Under the pieces are notes generated by a model, which made no database searches, was not told the origin of the DNA, and was given only the letters and a program-made list of their open reading frames with translations. This document shows, one piece after another, positions 1 through 6,929 of a DNA stretch of 34,601 bases. Source of the DNA: JBEKYD01 sp049509915 (GTDB lineage: Bacteria; Acidobacteriota; Terriglobia; Bryobacterales; Bryobacteraceae); the NCBI GenBank assembly GCA_049509915.1, contig JBEKZL010000041.1:1-34601 (forward strand). The letters run 5' to 3'. Position 1 is the first letter of the stretch, and every line of letters begins with the position of its first letter. The position numbers were made by a program, and so were the translations under genes.

Positions 1-226
1 ACACCAAGCACTCACAGTCTTCCAATGTTCATGCTCCCGTTGACGGCGCGGGAGGGTCGCCTATCGGCTAACCAGTTCGGCTGTCCGTCATCGCGCACAT
101 TCCAGACGCGCCCACGTTCACCCACGTCCTGCGTCGCCGTACTCGTGTGTCTCGCGCTCGCGCCTGGCGGCGATCCCAACGACAAAACCGGCATTTCTGC
201 GGGCGTCTTATATCGGCACTAACATG
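1..226. other. No gene recognised at the left edge
   Basis: Open frames on both strands in this stretch have no recognisable domain, no ribosome-binding site and no plausible composition. The window may begin inside an intergenic or decayed region. Confidence 0.4.
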
Positions 227-516
227 CTAGGAACGAGTGCGCTTGTCGTACCCGGAAGTTGGCGCGGCCAGTCGCGCGTTCTCGGCCCGGAGGGCGTCAA
301 TCTTGGCTTGCAGTTGTGCCCGATTACCGCTACCGCTGTGCTTGGCCAGAATCCACGCTAGAAGTCCACCAACGATTGCGACAGGCGCACCCAAAGCCGA
401 TCCAAACGCGGTGAACGCAGTGTAACCTAAGTGTAACCCAGAATGACGGTCCAGATCACCGCCCAGGCGGCCGGCCCAGGAGATCTAGCCCACTTGGGCT
501 TGTTGGGGTACCACAT
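227..516 (-). pseudogene. Small membrane/coiled-coil protein broken by an 11-bp duplication
   Basis: On the minus strand an ATG at 516 opens a peptide starting MWYPNKPKW, an aromatic N-terminus I associate from memory with short acidobacterial membrane proteins. It runs through a hydrophobic stretch (AVIWTVILGYT) and stops at 427. The next frame continues with a membrane segment (APVAIVGGLLAWILA) and a coiled-coil-like tail (QLQAKIDALRAENARLAA) ending at a TAG at 227. Between the two parts, 419-440 holds two 11-bp units that match at 10 of 11 positions. Removing one unit joins both halves into one frame of 93 codons including the stop. The intact protein would be about 92 residues with two hydrophobic segments. 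The lesion is seen directly; the ancestral protein is inferred. No function is known. Confidence 0.6.
419..440. repeat. 11-bp tandem duplication
   Basis: Two consecutive units AGTGTAACCTA and AGTGTAACCCA differ at one base. The unit length is not a multiple of three and explains the frame break in the minus-strand gene at 227-516. Confidence 0.75.
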
Positions 517-653
517 GGCGTGGCTATTGTAACGCCGCCTAAGTCCTGCCGTTCGGAGTATCGCGCATGCTTCGTCACGGCCTGCCGGATACGCTCGATT
601 CCTTCCGTTGTTTTCGGCCGCCAGTTCCGCGCTAGTTCCGCCGGAGGTTCCAA
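456..653 (-). pseudogene. Remnant of a short HGGxSTG-type protein
   Basis: The minus-strand frame encodes PKTTEGIERIRQAVTKHARYS near its start. From memory this resembles the C-terminal half of short phage-associated proteins with an HGGxSTG motif followed by a (P)xTxEGxxRIRxAxxKHGRYS stretch. The upstream half is not in this frame; a GGTS string just upstream in a neighbouring frame may be what is left of it. No ATG or ribosome-binding site is seen, and only a TTG is available at 653. Its 3' end overlaps the start of the next minus-strand gene at 516. I treat it as a decayed remnant; the family link rests on one motif. Confidence 0.35.
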
Positions 654-972
654 CGTAAGGTATTGATTTCATTTGATGGTTCCGCTGGCTCCGATCCTGG
701 CGCCGGGCGGGTGGGCCGGCGAAGGTCCGTGTTGTTGCGTTCCGGGGCGGTGGCACGCCGCTCTCCCTGGCCCGCTTTGGTCGCGAGCTGACGGGTCAGT
801 TTCTCCGAGACGGACGTTATTCACCCCGCGAGGGTCCTGGGGCGCTTCCCTGCTCCCAGCACGACTTCCGGTAATCCGGACGTTTGTGTGAAAATGTACC
901 AAGTGAACCCAGCCGTATGATGAATGGCCGGGCGAACCAGCACCGCCCCGTGATGCCGCTTTTCCGTTCGCC
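654..972. other. Intergenic stretch without recognised gene
   Basis: Overlapping frames here are long only because GC content is high. None has a domain or a ribosome-binding site. It presumably contains the promoter of the ankyrin lipoprotein at 973, but I see no convincing -35/-10 pair. Confidence 0.4.
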
Positions 973-1548
973 ATGCGAATAAGGTCAACTCTCAAGGTCG
1001 CCGCCGTCATGCTGGCGGCTTTGAACAGCCTCACCTCCTGCAATAGTAATCTCCGCGATCAGGCTCTTGATGCGTTCCGGGCGGGTGATCTGGTAAAGGT
1101 CAAGGCCCTGCTCAAAGACAATCCTAAAGTGGTTTCCAGCAGCAGTGACTCAAACGGCTGGACACCCTTGCATACGACGGCGAAGTATGGCCACAAAGAC
1201 GTGGCGGAGTTGCTGCTTGTCAATAAAGCCGAGGTCAACGTCACAGACAACGACGGCTACACGCCCTTGGAGTTGGCCGAGGCTTACCAAAAGAACCTCC
1301 CTTACGAATTTGACGCATGGATGCAGGCAGAGGAGATGCTCCGCCTGTTGCGCCAACACGGTGGGGCGCGGTTTGCAGGAATGGCCAAGCTTGAATTTGA
1401 TGTGAGACTCCTCCATGACATAACAAAAGTCACGGAGTGTCCACACACCGGAGTATTGGATATTTCTTATTGCGTACCGGCAGGGAATACTAGAGTCGGC
1501 CTCCAATACTCGGAGAGCGCCTTAGCATATACCGAAGAGGTATCTTAA
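973..1548 (+). CDS. Ankyrin-repeat lipoprotein, 5' part of a frameshifted gene
   Basis: The product begins with a basic, hydrophobic signal ending in a lipobox (LTSC, Cys23), so it is probably a lipid-anchored envelope protein. Residues about 28-125 carry ankyrin repeats: a helix pair of the DAFRAGDLVKVKALLKDNP type, then NGWTPLHTTAKYGHKDVAELLL and DGYTPLELAEAYQ. The rest is a beta-rich domain with no name I know (KLEFDVRLLHDITKVTEC). The frame closes abruptly at TAA 1546-1548 after TEEVS, and the following 220 bases continue the same kind of domain one frame over. The original protein was probably near 264 residues. Ankyrin repeats mediate protein binding; the partner is unknown. The start has no clear Shine-Dalgarno, but the lipobox supports it. 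Confidence 0.7.
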   Translation: MRIRSTLKVAAVMLAALNSLTSCNSNLRDQALDAFRAGDLVKVKALLKDNPKVVSSSSDSNGWTPLHTTAKYGHKDVAELLLVNKAEVNVTDNDGYTPLELAEAYQKNLPYEFDAWMQAEEMLRLLRQHGGARFAGMAKLEFDVRLLHDITKVTECPHTGVLDISYCVPAGNTRVGLQYSESALAYTEEVS

Positions 1549-1765
1549 TTTCACGATAAATTTGGTGGCCGGACACACGTACAAGTTCAAGGAGAAGGTA
1601 TCCTACACTGGCTCCGTTGGTTATGTCACCTACTGGGTTGAGACGCCGCAGACGGAAGCGTTGTTGCAGGACAACGTCCCGACTAATCTCCCGTTCCGCC
1701 TATTTCATAAAGGGTCCTTTGTGCAACAACGCGGGCTCGAAGAATGCGGTATCCGTCGGGAATAG
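1541..1765 (+). pseudogene. Out-of-frame C-terminal part of the ankyrin lipoprotein
   Basis: Read in the frame two bases on from the upstream gene, this stretch gives YLNFTINLVAGHTYKFKEKV and then GYVTYWVE, a continuous beta-sandwich-like sequence that follows naturally from TEEV at 1540. It ends at a TAG at 1763-1765. There is no independent ribosome-binding site. The simplest reading is one gene (973-1765) split by a one-base insertion or two-base deletion near 1540. Programmed frameshifting is not excluded, but no slippery heptamer is visible at the junction. Confidence 0.6.
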
Positions 1766-1818
1766 GCCATGGCGGATTCTCTGGTATCCTGTGAACGGTT
1801 TACTTTGAAGGATCTGTT

Positions 1819-2439
1819 ATGAGTCTTTTCGGGCCGAGGCGCTTGCGGAGGCACTTCTTGACAGTGGGCGGTCTCGTGGCGGTGTCCTGCGGTCTAGCGT
1901 GTCCAGGGGCCAACGCGCAAGGAAACGATCTTTGTTCGGCGACTTGGTTACCGTATCCATCCCACGCGCCATGTCTTTTCACTGCGGCTGGCGATGGCGA
2001 TTTGCCCCGAGTCAAGGCGCTGCTCGCCGCCAAGGCCGACGTGAACGCAAGAACCGACTGGGGTGCCACGGCGTTGGGGGTCGCGTCGCACAACGGACAC
2101 CTGGAGGTAGTGCGGGCACTGCTGGCGGCCAAAGCCGACGTGAACGCCAAGTCAAACTCTGGGAGCACAGCGCTTATGGACGCGTCACACGAAGGCCACT
2201 TGGAGGTGGTTCGGGCACTACTGGCCGCTAGGGCCGATGTGAACGCAGAGACGAACTCTGGTGTTACGGCGTTGATTTTGGCGTCGATGAAGGCACACTT
2301 GGAAGTAGCGCTGGCCCTGATCCATGCCAAGGCCGACGTGAACGCAAAGAATGACTCTGGCGTTACGGCGTTGAGGGCGGCGAATAGCAATGCAGAGATG
2401 GAAACACTCCTCCTGAGTGCGGGCGCTCGCTTGCAATAG
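1819..2439 (+). CDS. Secreted ankyrin-repeat protein
   Basis: This 206-residue protein starts at an ATG with an AAGGA ribosome-binding site six bases upstream. An arginine-rich N-terminus and hydrophobic core (VGGLVAVSCGLACPG) end in ANAQG, a likely signal peptidase I site near residue 35, so it is probably exported. From about residue 55 it has four to five 33-residue ankyrin repeats with the strict pattern GHLEVVRALLAAKADVNAK. The repeats are almost identical at the DNA level (99-bp period), which suggests recent expansion. It follows the broken ankyrin lipoprotein by about 50 bases; the two may be related scaffold or inhibitor proteins. The binding partner is unknown. Confidence 0.85.
   Translation: MSLFGPRRLRRHFLTVGGLVAVSCGLACPGANAQGNDLCSATWLPYPSHAPCLFTAAGDGDLPRVKALLAAKADVNARTDWGATALGVASHNGHLEVVRALLAAKADVNAKSNSGSTALMDASHEGHLEVVRALLAARADVNAETNSGVTALILASMKAHLEVALALIHAKADVNAKNDSGVTALRAANSNAEMETLLLSAGARLQ
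2011..2400 (+). repeat. 99-bp coding tandem repeats (ankyrin units)
   Basis: Near-identical segments start at 2011, 2110, 2209 and 2308, each encoding a V(K/R)ALLAAKADVNA-type helix and hairpin. The exact 99-bp spacing equals one 33-residue ankyrin unit. High nucleotide identity makes this a site prone to copy-number change. Confidence 0.8.
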
Positions 2440-2730
2440 CGGCTCCGTCGGTACGGTCAGCCTCTTGTGTGCGCAGCGAAAAGTTACTGTCTCTCGCGTC
2501 TCGCAAAGGGTAGGTTTTGAAAATACTGGCTGGCCTATATAATCAGGGGCTCCGCCGTCTCAAATTCCAGTCGCACCATGAAAGCGAAACGGCGCTCGGC
2601 GCGTTGCTGGGATTGCTGCCGGCCCCGTCGCACAACTCGGTCTCAAAATTGAGTGAGCGCTTTGGGCCGCGACAGAAATGCGTGCAGCTCGTTGGCTGGT
2701 CGCGCGCGACAATGGAATCGCGGTCGATCC

Positions 2731-2883
2731 ATGTACACCTTCGCTGGCGAGTTTGCCCTCGATCCCGATGCCCTCCGCGCTCGCCTCGCCCGGATGGACG
2801 ACGCGGCGCTGGCCAAGTTCGGCCGGGCCGCGGCACGAGGGGCATCAACCTCGACCCAGCACCTCCCGCAGCCGGAGCTTGAG
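2731..2883 (+). pseudogene. Decayed small-protein gene, copy 1
   Basis: An ATG at 2731 opens MYTFAGEFALDP followed by LRARLARMDDAALAKFGRAA, which looks like the start of a short acidobacterial protein family. Copy 2 at 3329 begins MYSFASDSAFDLD and contains AFGRAAAYMCSPEANVGKPPR. In copy 1 the sequence after FGRAAA no longer matches in any frame I checked, so only the N-terminal third survives. Function unknown. Confidence 0.45.
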
Positions 2884-2987
2884 CGAGTGCTCATTCGGAC
2901 TCTTGCGGGCCGCCGTCCAGCCGGGCGCGCCGACAGCTCGGAGACCCATGTCTGCGAACCACTGACTGCCACGGGGGAGGCGGAACC

Positions 2988-3284
2988 CTATGCTTGGTTG
3001 ATCCGTTGCCTTAGCTTCACTTTCTTCGCCTGTTCCCGCGGCGATAGCCCATTCGAATTCAACCAGGCTTCCAGCTTCCCGACGGTCAGCTCGTGCGCAG
3101 TCGTGGGAGCTTCCACGACCACTTTCAAACGTGTCCCAGGTCCGACGCCCGACAGAACGAACCCGGAGTTGAACTCCGCCAGCGCCAGCGCGGCTGCTTC
3201 ATACAGCGACTCCGCGCAGACTGCCACCGAGTACGCGATCCCGGCGCCATCCTCGAACGAAACCCGGCGCAATGAGCTGGGCAC
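2988..3284 (-). CDS. Small conserved hypothetical protein (98 aa)
   Basis: A GTG at 3284 gives a compact protein starting VPSSLRRVSFEDGAGIAYSV and ending SPREQAKKVKLRQRINQA. The composition is balanced and the middle segment (AESLYEAAALALAEF, then a GPGTRLKVVVEAPTTAHELTV strand) looks like a folded alpha/beta domain. I recall this type of protein as common in Solibacter-like genomes, but it has no named domain. Upstream residues to an ATG at 3356 are arginine-rich and look non-coding, hence the GTG choice. It lies between two decayed copies of another small gene on the other strand. Function unknown. Confidence 0.6.
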   Translation of the reverse strand: MPSSLRRVSFEDGAGIAYSVAVCAESLYEAAALALAEFNSGFVLSGVGPGTRLKVVVEAPTTAHELTVGKLEAWLNSNGLSPREQAKKVKLRQRINQA

Positions 3285-3328
3285 GACTACAGCGTAGGCG
3301 AATAAAAGGCGAAAATCAAGATTGGCCC

Positions 3329-3520
3329 ATGTACTCCTTCGCCAGCGACTCCGCATTCGACCTTGACGTGCCCGGATGCAGACCGGGAACTGGCCGCGTT
3401 CGGCCGGGCGGCAGCATACATGTGCAGCCCAGAGGCAAACGTGGGCAAACCGCCGCGGCTTCCTGCTCCAACTTCGGAAAGCGCGGAAGGAGTGGCGGCG
3501 GAGACCCTGCGTACGGGAAT
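3329..3520 (+). pseudogene. Decayed small-protein gene, copy 2, split over three frames
   Basis: The pieces occur in order in three frames: MYSFASDSAFDLD from the ATG at 3329, then RELAAFGRAAAYMCSPEANV followed by GKPPR, then GFLLQLRKARKEWRRRP near 3450-3500. Read together they make one short protein of the kind FGRAA..YMCSP..N.GKPPR..F.IQL..AR.EWRRR, which I remember as an acidobacterial family with no known function. At least two indels separate the parts. It is a paralogue of the remnant at 2731. Confidence 0.6.
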
Positions 3521-3664
3521 GCCAGCGCGCCCCACCGGCCTGATAACCCGTAGGTCGCCAAGGTCCCTTGTTGCAACACCTGCCAGGCGGCGATTCGAGC
3601 CCTCCACCGGCCGCGTCGCTCGGCGTGCCGCCGCCCGTGGTAGCTTACAGCTTAGAGGCCACAC

Positions 3665-4090
3665 ATGATCCGACCCTGCCCCGTCTGTGGCGCCAACAAC
3701 CGCATTCCGGCGAAACACCTGTCCGATACCGGCCGTTGCGGCTCCTGCAAAGCGACCTTACCGCCCGTTTCCGAGCCTATCGAGGTCGATGCGACCCAGT
3801 TCGCCGAGATCACCCGTGAAGCCAAGGTACCGGTCCTGGTAGACTTTTGGGCGGAATGGTGCGGCCCCTGCCGGATGGCTGCGCCCGAAGTCAAAGAGCT
3901 TGCGCGTGAGATGGCCGGACGAGGCTTAGTCCTCAAGGTCAACACGGAGGAATACCCGACTCTCGCCGCGCAATTTCGGGTTCAGTCGATTCCCTATTTC
4001 GTGCTCTTGCGCGGGGGAATCATCATCGCGGAGCGGACGGGCGTTGTTCCGCGAGCAGAAATGCGGCGATGGTTCGCGACGGCGGCGTGA
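3665..4090 (+). CDS. trxC: Thioredoxin 2-like protein with N-terminal zinc ribbon
   Basis: This 141-residue protein has two zinc-binding cysteine pairs (CPVC at 5-8, CGSC at 25-28), then a thioredoxin fold with the active site WCGPC (65-69) in DFWAEWCGPCR and the cis-proline in SIPYF. That is the layout of thioredoxin 2 (TrxC), a cytoplasmic disulfide reductase in which the zinc ribbon tunes stability and redox response. Length fits the family. The ATG at 3665 follows a weak purine-rich AGAGG. A second thioredoxin of the TrxA type lies at 31333-31692. The downstream small gene starts about 55 bases further on the same strand. Confidence 0.9.
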   Translation: MIRPCPVCGANNRIPAKHLSDTGRCGSCKATLPPVSEPIEVDATQFAEITREAKVPVLVDFWAEWCGPCRMAAPEVKELAREMAGRGLVLKVNTEEYPTLAAQFRVQSIPYFVLLRGGIIIAERTGVVPRAEMRRWFATAA

Positions 4091-4149
4091 GGCTTCACGT
4101 CAAGATTGCGTCCCTAAAGTCGCCGCACCAGCCTGCCGATGGAATGCTC

Positions 4150-4380
4150 ATGACCGATCTAGAGCGCACAAGCGCTGAACTCCGCGCCGCGGTGATACGC
4201 GCTCGCAAGCGCATCGTCAAGCTGAACTTCGGCCGGCGGAACGATCCGGCGCTGCTGATCCTGCGGAGAGTACTGCGGGAATCACGAGAGCAAGCAGCGC
4301 CGGGCCGCCGCCGTCGCCTGGGGCATGTGCCAGAATTGAATCGGCGCGCAACCCTGGCGGGCACGAGAAGGGCGCCATAA
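4150..4380 (+). CDS. Small helical hypothetical protein (76 aa)
   Basis: The frame from ATG 4150 (alternative ATG 4144) gives MTDLERTSAELRAAVIRARK and then RIVKLNFGRRNDPALLILRR, a basic, helical peptide. The RRI..LNFGRR core seems to recur in small acidobacterial proteins, from memory. Its TAA stop at 4378-4380 overlaps what looks like the mutated start of the next gene (ATAA), the remnant of an ATGA stop/start overlap. No known function; DNA or RNA binding is possible from the charge alone. Confidence 0.45.
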   Translation: MTDLERTSAELRAAVIRARKRIVKLNFGRRNDPALLILRRVLRESREQAAPGRRRRLGHVPELNRRATLAGTRRAP

Positions 4381-4689
4381 ACGACCGGCTACCGATCATT
4401 CCTCACGACACCTTGGGCGGCGATTGTTGCGGCTGTCTCTACGTCCGGGTGACTGAGGATCAGGCCGATATCTTGTGCAACGAGTGCGAGGCGGTGATTC
4501 TCTCCGTCCCGTTAGCGGACCTTGAACGCGTGGTGCGGGAGCTGGCGCAGACGGATACGGTCTGTACTGCCGTCTGCACTCACTGTGGCGTGCTAAACAC
4601 GTTTCCAGGGATGGTCGACAATCGAGGTCTTCATCTGCCACGAGTGCGGCGAGGGCGTCGTGGTGAGCGACAGCGGAGCGGTTCAGTGA
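4377..4689 (+). pseudogene. Cysteine-rich zinc-ribbon protein with lost start and frameshift
   Basis: From 4377 one frame reads NDRLPIIPHDTLGGDCCGCL, then ILCNECEAV and CTHCGVLNTFPG. At about 4608 the frame must shift by one base to continue WSTIEVFICHECGEGVVV and end at TGA 4687-4689. Four cysteine pairs (CCGC, CNEC, CTHC, CHEC) suggest two zinc ribbons. No ATG precedes the peptide: the expected start position is ATA, overlapping the TAA stop of the previous gene. A single G-to-A change would turn an ATGA overlap into exactly this ATAA. A TTG at 4413 could still start a shortened form. Two independent lesions make this a likely pseudogene. Confidence 0.6.
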
Positions 4690-4734
4690 AGGTGCCGCGG
4701 CCGGTCCGCCCGCTGGTCGCGTAAACTACGGCCA

Positions 4735-5886
4735 ATGCCCACTTCGCCAGCCGCTGCCCGCTTCATCGAGCCGATGCTGCTGGAGGCGACCAGCGCGCTG
4801 CCGGATGGCCAGAACTGGTCCTACGAGGTGAAGCTCGACGGGTATCGCGCCCTGGCGATCAAGTCCGCCGGCAAGGTGCGGCTTCGGTCCCGCAATGACA
4901 AGGACTTCAACGCGCGATACCCGGCGGTCGTCAACGCGCTTGCTGCGATGCCCGACGAAACCGTGACCGACGGCGAAGTGGTCGCGCTCGACGCCGAGGG
5001 CAGGCCATCGTTCCACGCGCTCCAGAACCACGGCGCCTCGCAGGTGCCCATCGTTTACCACGTTTTTGATCTGCTGGTGCTTGGCGGCCGGGACGTGATG
5101 TCGGAACCGCTGACGGCCCGTCGCGAGCTGCTCCAAGCGCGCATCCTGCCCGCCCTGGCCGAGCCGATCCGCGAGTCGCCGGTCCTGGACGCCAGCCTGA
5201 GCGACCTGGTTGCGGCGGTACGCGCGCAAGGCTTGGAGGGGCTCGTCGCCAAGCGCCTGGACTCCCGGTACGAGCCCGGCCGCCGCTCGGGCGCCTGGCA
5301 GAAAATGCGAATCAATCGCTCTGAGGAGTTCGTGATCGGCGGGTACACGCCCGGCGCGCGCGCCTTCGACACGGTGATCTTCGGATACTGGGAGGGCGAC
5401 CGGCTGCTCTACGCGGGATGCACCCGGAATGGCTTCACCCCTGCCTCGCGGGAGAAGTTGTGGCGGGCGTTCCAGGGGCTCGAATCTCCTGAGTGCCCGT
5501 TCGCGAACCTACCGGAGGCGCGCGGCGGACGCTGGGGCGAGGGCCTCACTGCGGAGAAGATGAACGAATGCCGCTGGCTCCGGCCGACGCTGGTGGCGCG
5601 GTTCGAGTTCGTGGAATGGACCCCGGACCGGCACCTCCGGCATGCCAAATTCGTCGCTCTCCCGGCGACAACTGATCCTGGCTGGCCTTGCCAAAATGCT
5701 ATTACCGAGCGATGGCGCAATGCTATTACCGAGCGATGGCGCTTTACTCCTTCCTTGCCGCCTCAACCGCCAGCCCCAACTCGTGCTCCGCGGACCGCAA
5801 GAGTTGCTCGGCCTTCGCGCCGTGTCCGGCCATGTCGTAGTGGTTGGCGGCTCGCGCGTGTGCCATTTCCGCAATCGCCTCGTTGA
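4735..5886 (+). CDS. ATP-dependent DNA ligase (LigD ligase-domain type), altered C-terminus
   Basis: This is a stand-alone ATP-dependent ligase of the LigD ligase-domain kind, which seals nicks and serves bacterial end joining with Ku. It has the nucleotidyl-transfer lysine in EVKLDGYR (Lys33), FDLLVL (motif III), EGLVAKRL (motif IV) and WQKMRI (motif V), then an OB-fold to about residue 308 (HLRHAKFVAL). No polymerase or nuclease domain is attached and no Ku gene is in the window. After HAKFVAL the family normally ends with a short charged tail; here some 75 unrelated residues follow, including a duplicated NAITERWR, and the frame runs antisense into the gene at 5744-5992. A frame slip near 5655 is likely. 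The catalytic core is complete, so activity may persist. Confidence 0.8.
   Translation: MPTSPAAARFIEPMLLEATSALPDGQNWSYEVKLDGYRALAIKSAGKVRLRSRNDKDFNARYPAVVNALAAMPDETVTDGEVVALDAEGRPSFHALQNHGASQVPIVYHVFDLLVLGGRDVMSEPLTARRELLQARILPALAEPIRESPVLDASLSDLVAAVRAQGLEGLVAKRLDSRYEPGRRSGAWQKMRINRSEEFVIGGYTPGARAFDTVIFGYWEGDRLLYAGCTRNGFTPASREKLWRAFQGLESPECPFANLPEARGGRWGEGLTAEKMNECRWLRPTLVARFEFVEWTPDRHLRHAKFVALPATTDPGWPCQNAITERWRNAITERWRFTPSLPPQPPAPTRAPRTARVARPSRRVRPCRSGWRLARVPFPQSPR
5695..5742. repeat. 24-bp perfect tandem duplication
   Basis: The unit AATGCTATTACCGAGCGATG plus GCGC occurs twice without a mismatch (5695-5718 and 5719-5742). It lies between the ligase core and the 3' end of the minus-strand gene at 5744 and adds eight codons to the ligase tail. 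Confidence 0.9.
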
Positions 5887-5992
5887 CGTGCTTGTGGACT
5901 CCATCGAGATCGTGCCAGTCGCGGACGTAAGCGAACGCGGCGACGGCAATGAAAGACAGACAGAGAGTGACGACAGCAAAGGTTCTTTTCAC
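5744..5992 (-). CDS. Small secreted histidine-containing protein, possibly SmbP-like
   Basis: A GTG at 5992 is preceded by a good ribosome-binding site (GAGGAA, seven bases upstream). The 82-residue product has a signal sequence (TFAVVTLCLSFIAVAAFA), then a helical mature part with many histidines (HDLDGVHKHVNEAIAEMAHA, then NHYDMAGHGAKAEQLL). Helical, His-rich short repeats after a signal peptide resemble the small metal-binding protein SmbP family, proposed to bind Cu and other metals in the periplasm. The assignment rests on pattern, not on a diagnostic motif. Its 3' end overlaps the abnormal tail of the ligase frame on the other strand. Confidence 0.65.
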   Translation of the reverse strand: MKRTFAVVTLCLSFIAVAAFAYVRDWHDLDGVHKHVNEAIAEMAHARAANHYDMAGHGAKAEQLLRSAEHELGLAVEAARKE

Positions 5993-6056
5993 GGTGTGTT
6001 CCTCGAAGGGATTCTAACCCGCTTTCTCGTTTGTGTCGAGATTTGACGATTCGCCT

Positions 6057-6200
6057 CACCGGCCCTTGCCGCCCACTCTGGCGCGGATTGTGGAGATCAG
6101 GAACGAGAAGGCGGTCCCCACCAGAACGTACGCCGACAACGTGTCGCGATTCCGGCAGATTGGCGTGCTGCCAGCGCCGAAAACGGCGACCGCCGGATAA
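6057..6200 (-). pseudogene. Possible membrane-protein fragment without start codon
   Basis: Directly after the stop of the terminase-like gene, the same minus-strand frame continues as TPICRNRDTLSAYVLVGTAF and then SFLISTIRARVGGKGR, ending at TGA 6057-6059. The segment looks like a transmembrane helix with a basic cytoplasmic end. No ATG, GTG or TTG is available in frame, so it is either a start-less remnant or chance. Confidence 0.25.
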
Positions 6201-6205
6201 CGGCG

Positions 6206-6775
6206 CTACTCGGCGCCGCAGGCGACATCCACCTCTGCATCCGTGTCATCCGCGCAGGACACTGCGTCCAGCCTTCGCTGGATATCAGCGCGGGCGCCAG
6301 GCTCCAAGGCGTCGAGCATCGCTCCTAGATGCGCGCGAAGCGCGGCCGGATCGACCTGGCCCAGTTGAAGAGGCGCACCAGAGACCTGCTTCCGCTCTCC
6401 AATAAACCCATTGAGCCGCGCAAGGTTCATCAGAGCCGTTAATTGCAGCCTGGCTTCCTCACGTTCATCCGCGGTAGTCCCGCCGGCTTCCATCCGGTTG
6501 ATGATGAGCACAAACTGTGTCTCGATCCATGCGCGACTCGCAACGCCGCCCAAATCCCGGCGCTTGAGCGACTCCGACAGCTCCTCCACGCGGGCGCGTA
6601 TTCGCGGATTCCTCATAAGCCGAAAGCCGTTATCCTCATGGAACCCCACGCGCTTGGCACTTTCGCGCTGGCTCAGACCCGAGGCAACGCAGACGGCGAA
6701 AGTCTGGTGCTCTGGCGGCAGAATAACGGCAAGTGCCTGGCCGGTCTCGAACCGGTCTGGAATCGCGATGGCCAT
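6206..6775 (-). CDS. Phage terminase small-subunit-like / HTH protein
   Basis: The 189-residue protein has an N-terminal helix-turn-helix-like region (ASGLSQRESAKRVGF) followed by RLMRNPRIRARVEELSE, the layout of phage terminase small subunits and related putative packaging proteins (VASGLS..AA...G...RL..NP.VRARI.EL). The middle is helical and the C-terminus is acidic (ADDTDAEVDVACGAE). Terminase small subunits recognise phage DNA and load the large subunit. No large subunit, portal or capsid gene is nearby, so it is an orphan, consistent with a decayed element. The ATG at 6775 is preceded by only a weak GGGGC. It could instead be a transposon-type HTH protein. Confidence 0.6.
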   Translation of the reverse strand: MAIAIPDRFETGQALAVILPPEHQTFAVCVASGLSQRESAKRVGFHEDNGFRLMRNPRIRARVEELSESLKRRDLGGVASRAWIETQFVLIINRMEAGGTTADEREEARLQLTALMNLARLNGFIGERKQVSGAPLQLGQVDPAALRAHLGAMLDALEPGARADIQRRLDAVSCADDTDAEVDVACGAE

Positions 6776-6929
6776 CTGCCCCGAGGATACCGTACCTGCC
6801 GAAATTGCTCAAATTTCGACCAGGGGAATCGCGACGAAGCACTGGTCCGCCCGCAGTCCGGACCCCGCCGCGCGCGGTGGCCGGCGCCACGCAACAAACC
6901 AGCCGCTGCTACCTACGCCGCTGATGGTG

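Noticed and set aside
2653..3297. 214-residue plus-strand frame as one protein
   Set aside because: Only the part from 2731 resembles a protein; the rest is antisense to the better-supported gene at 2988-3284.
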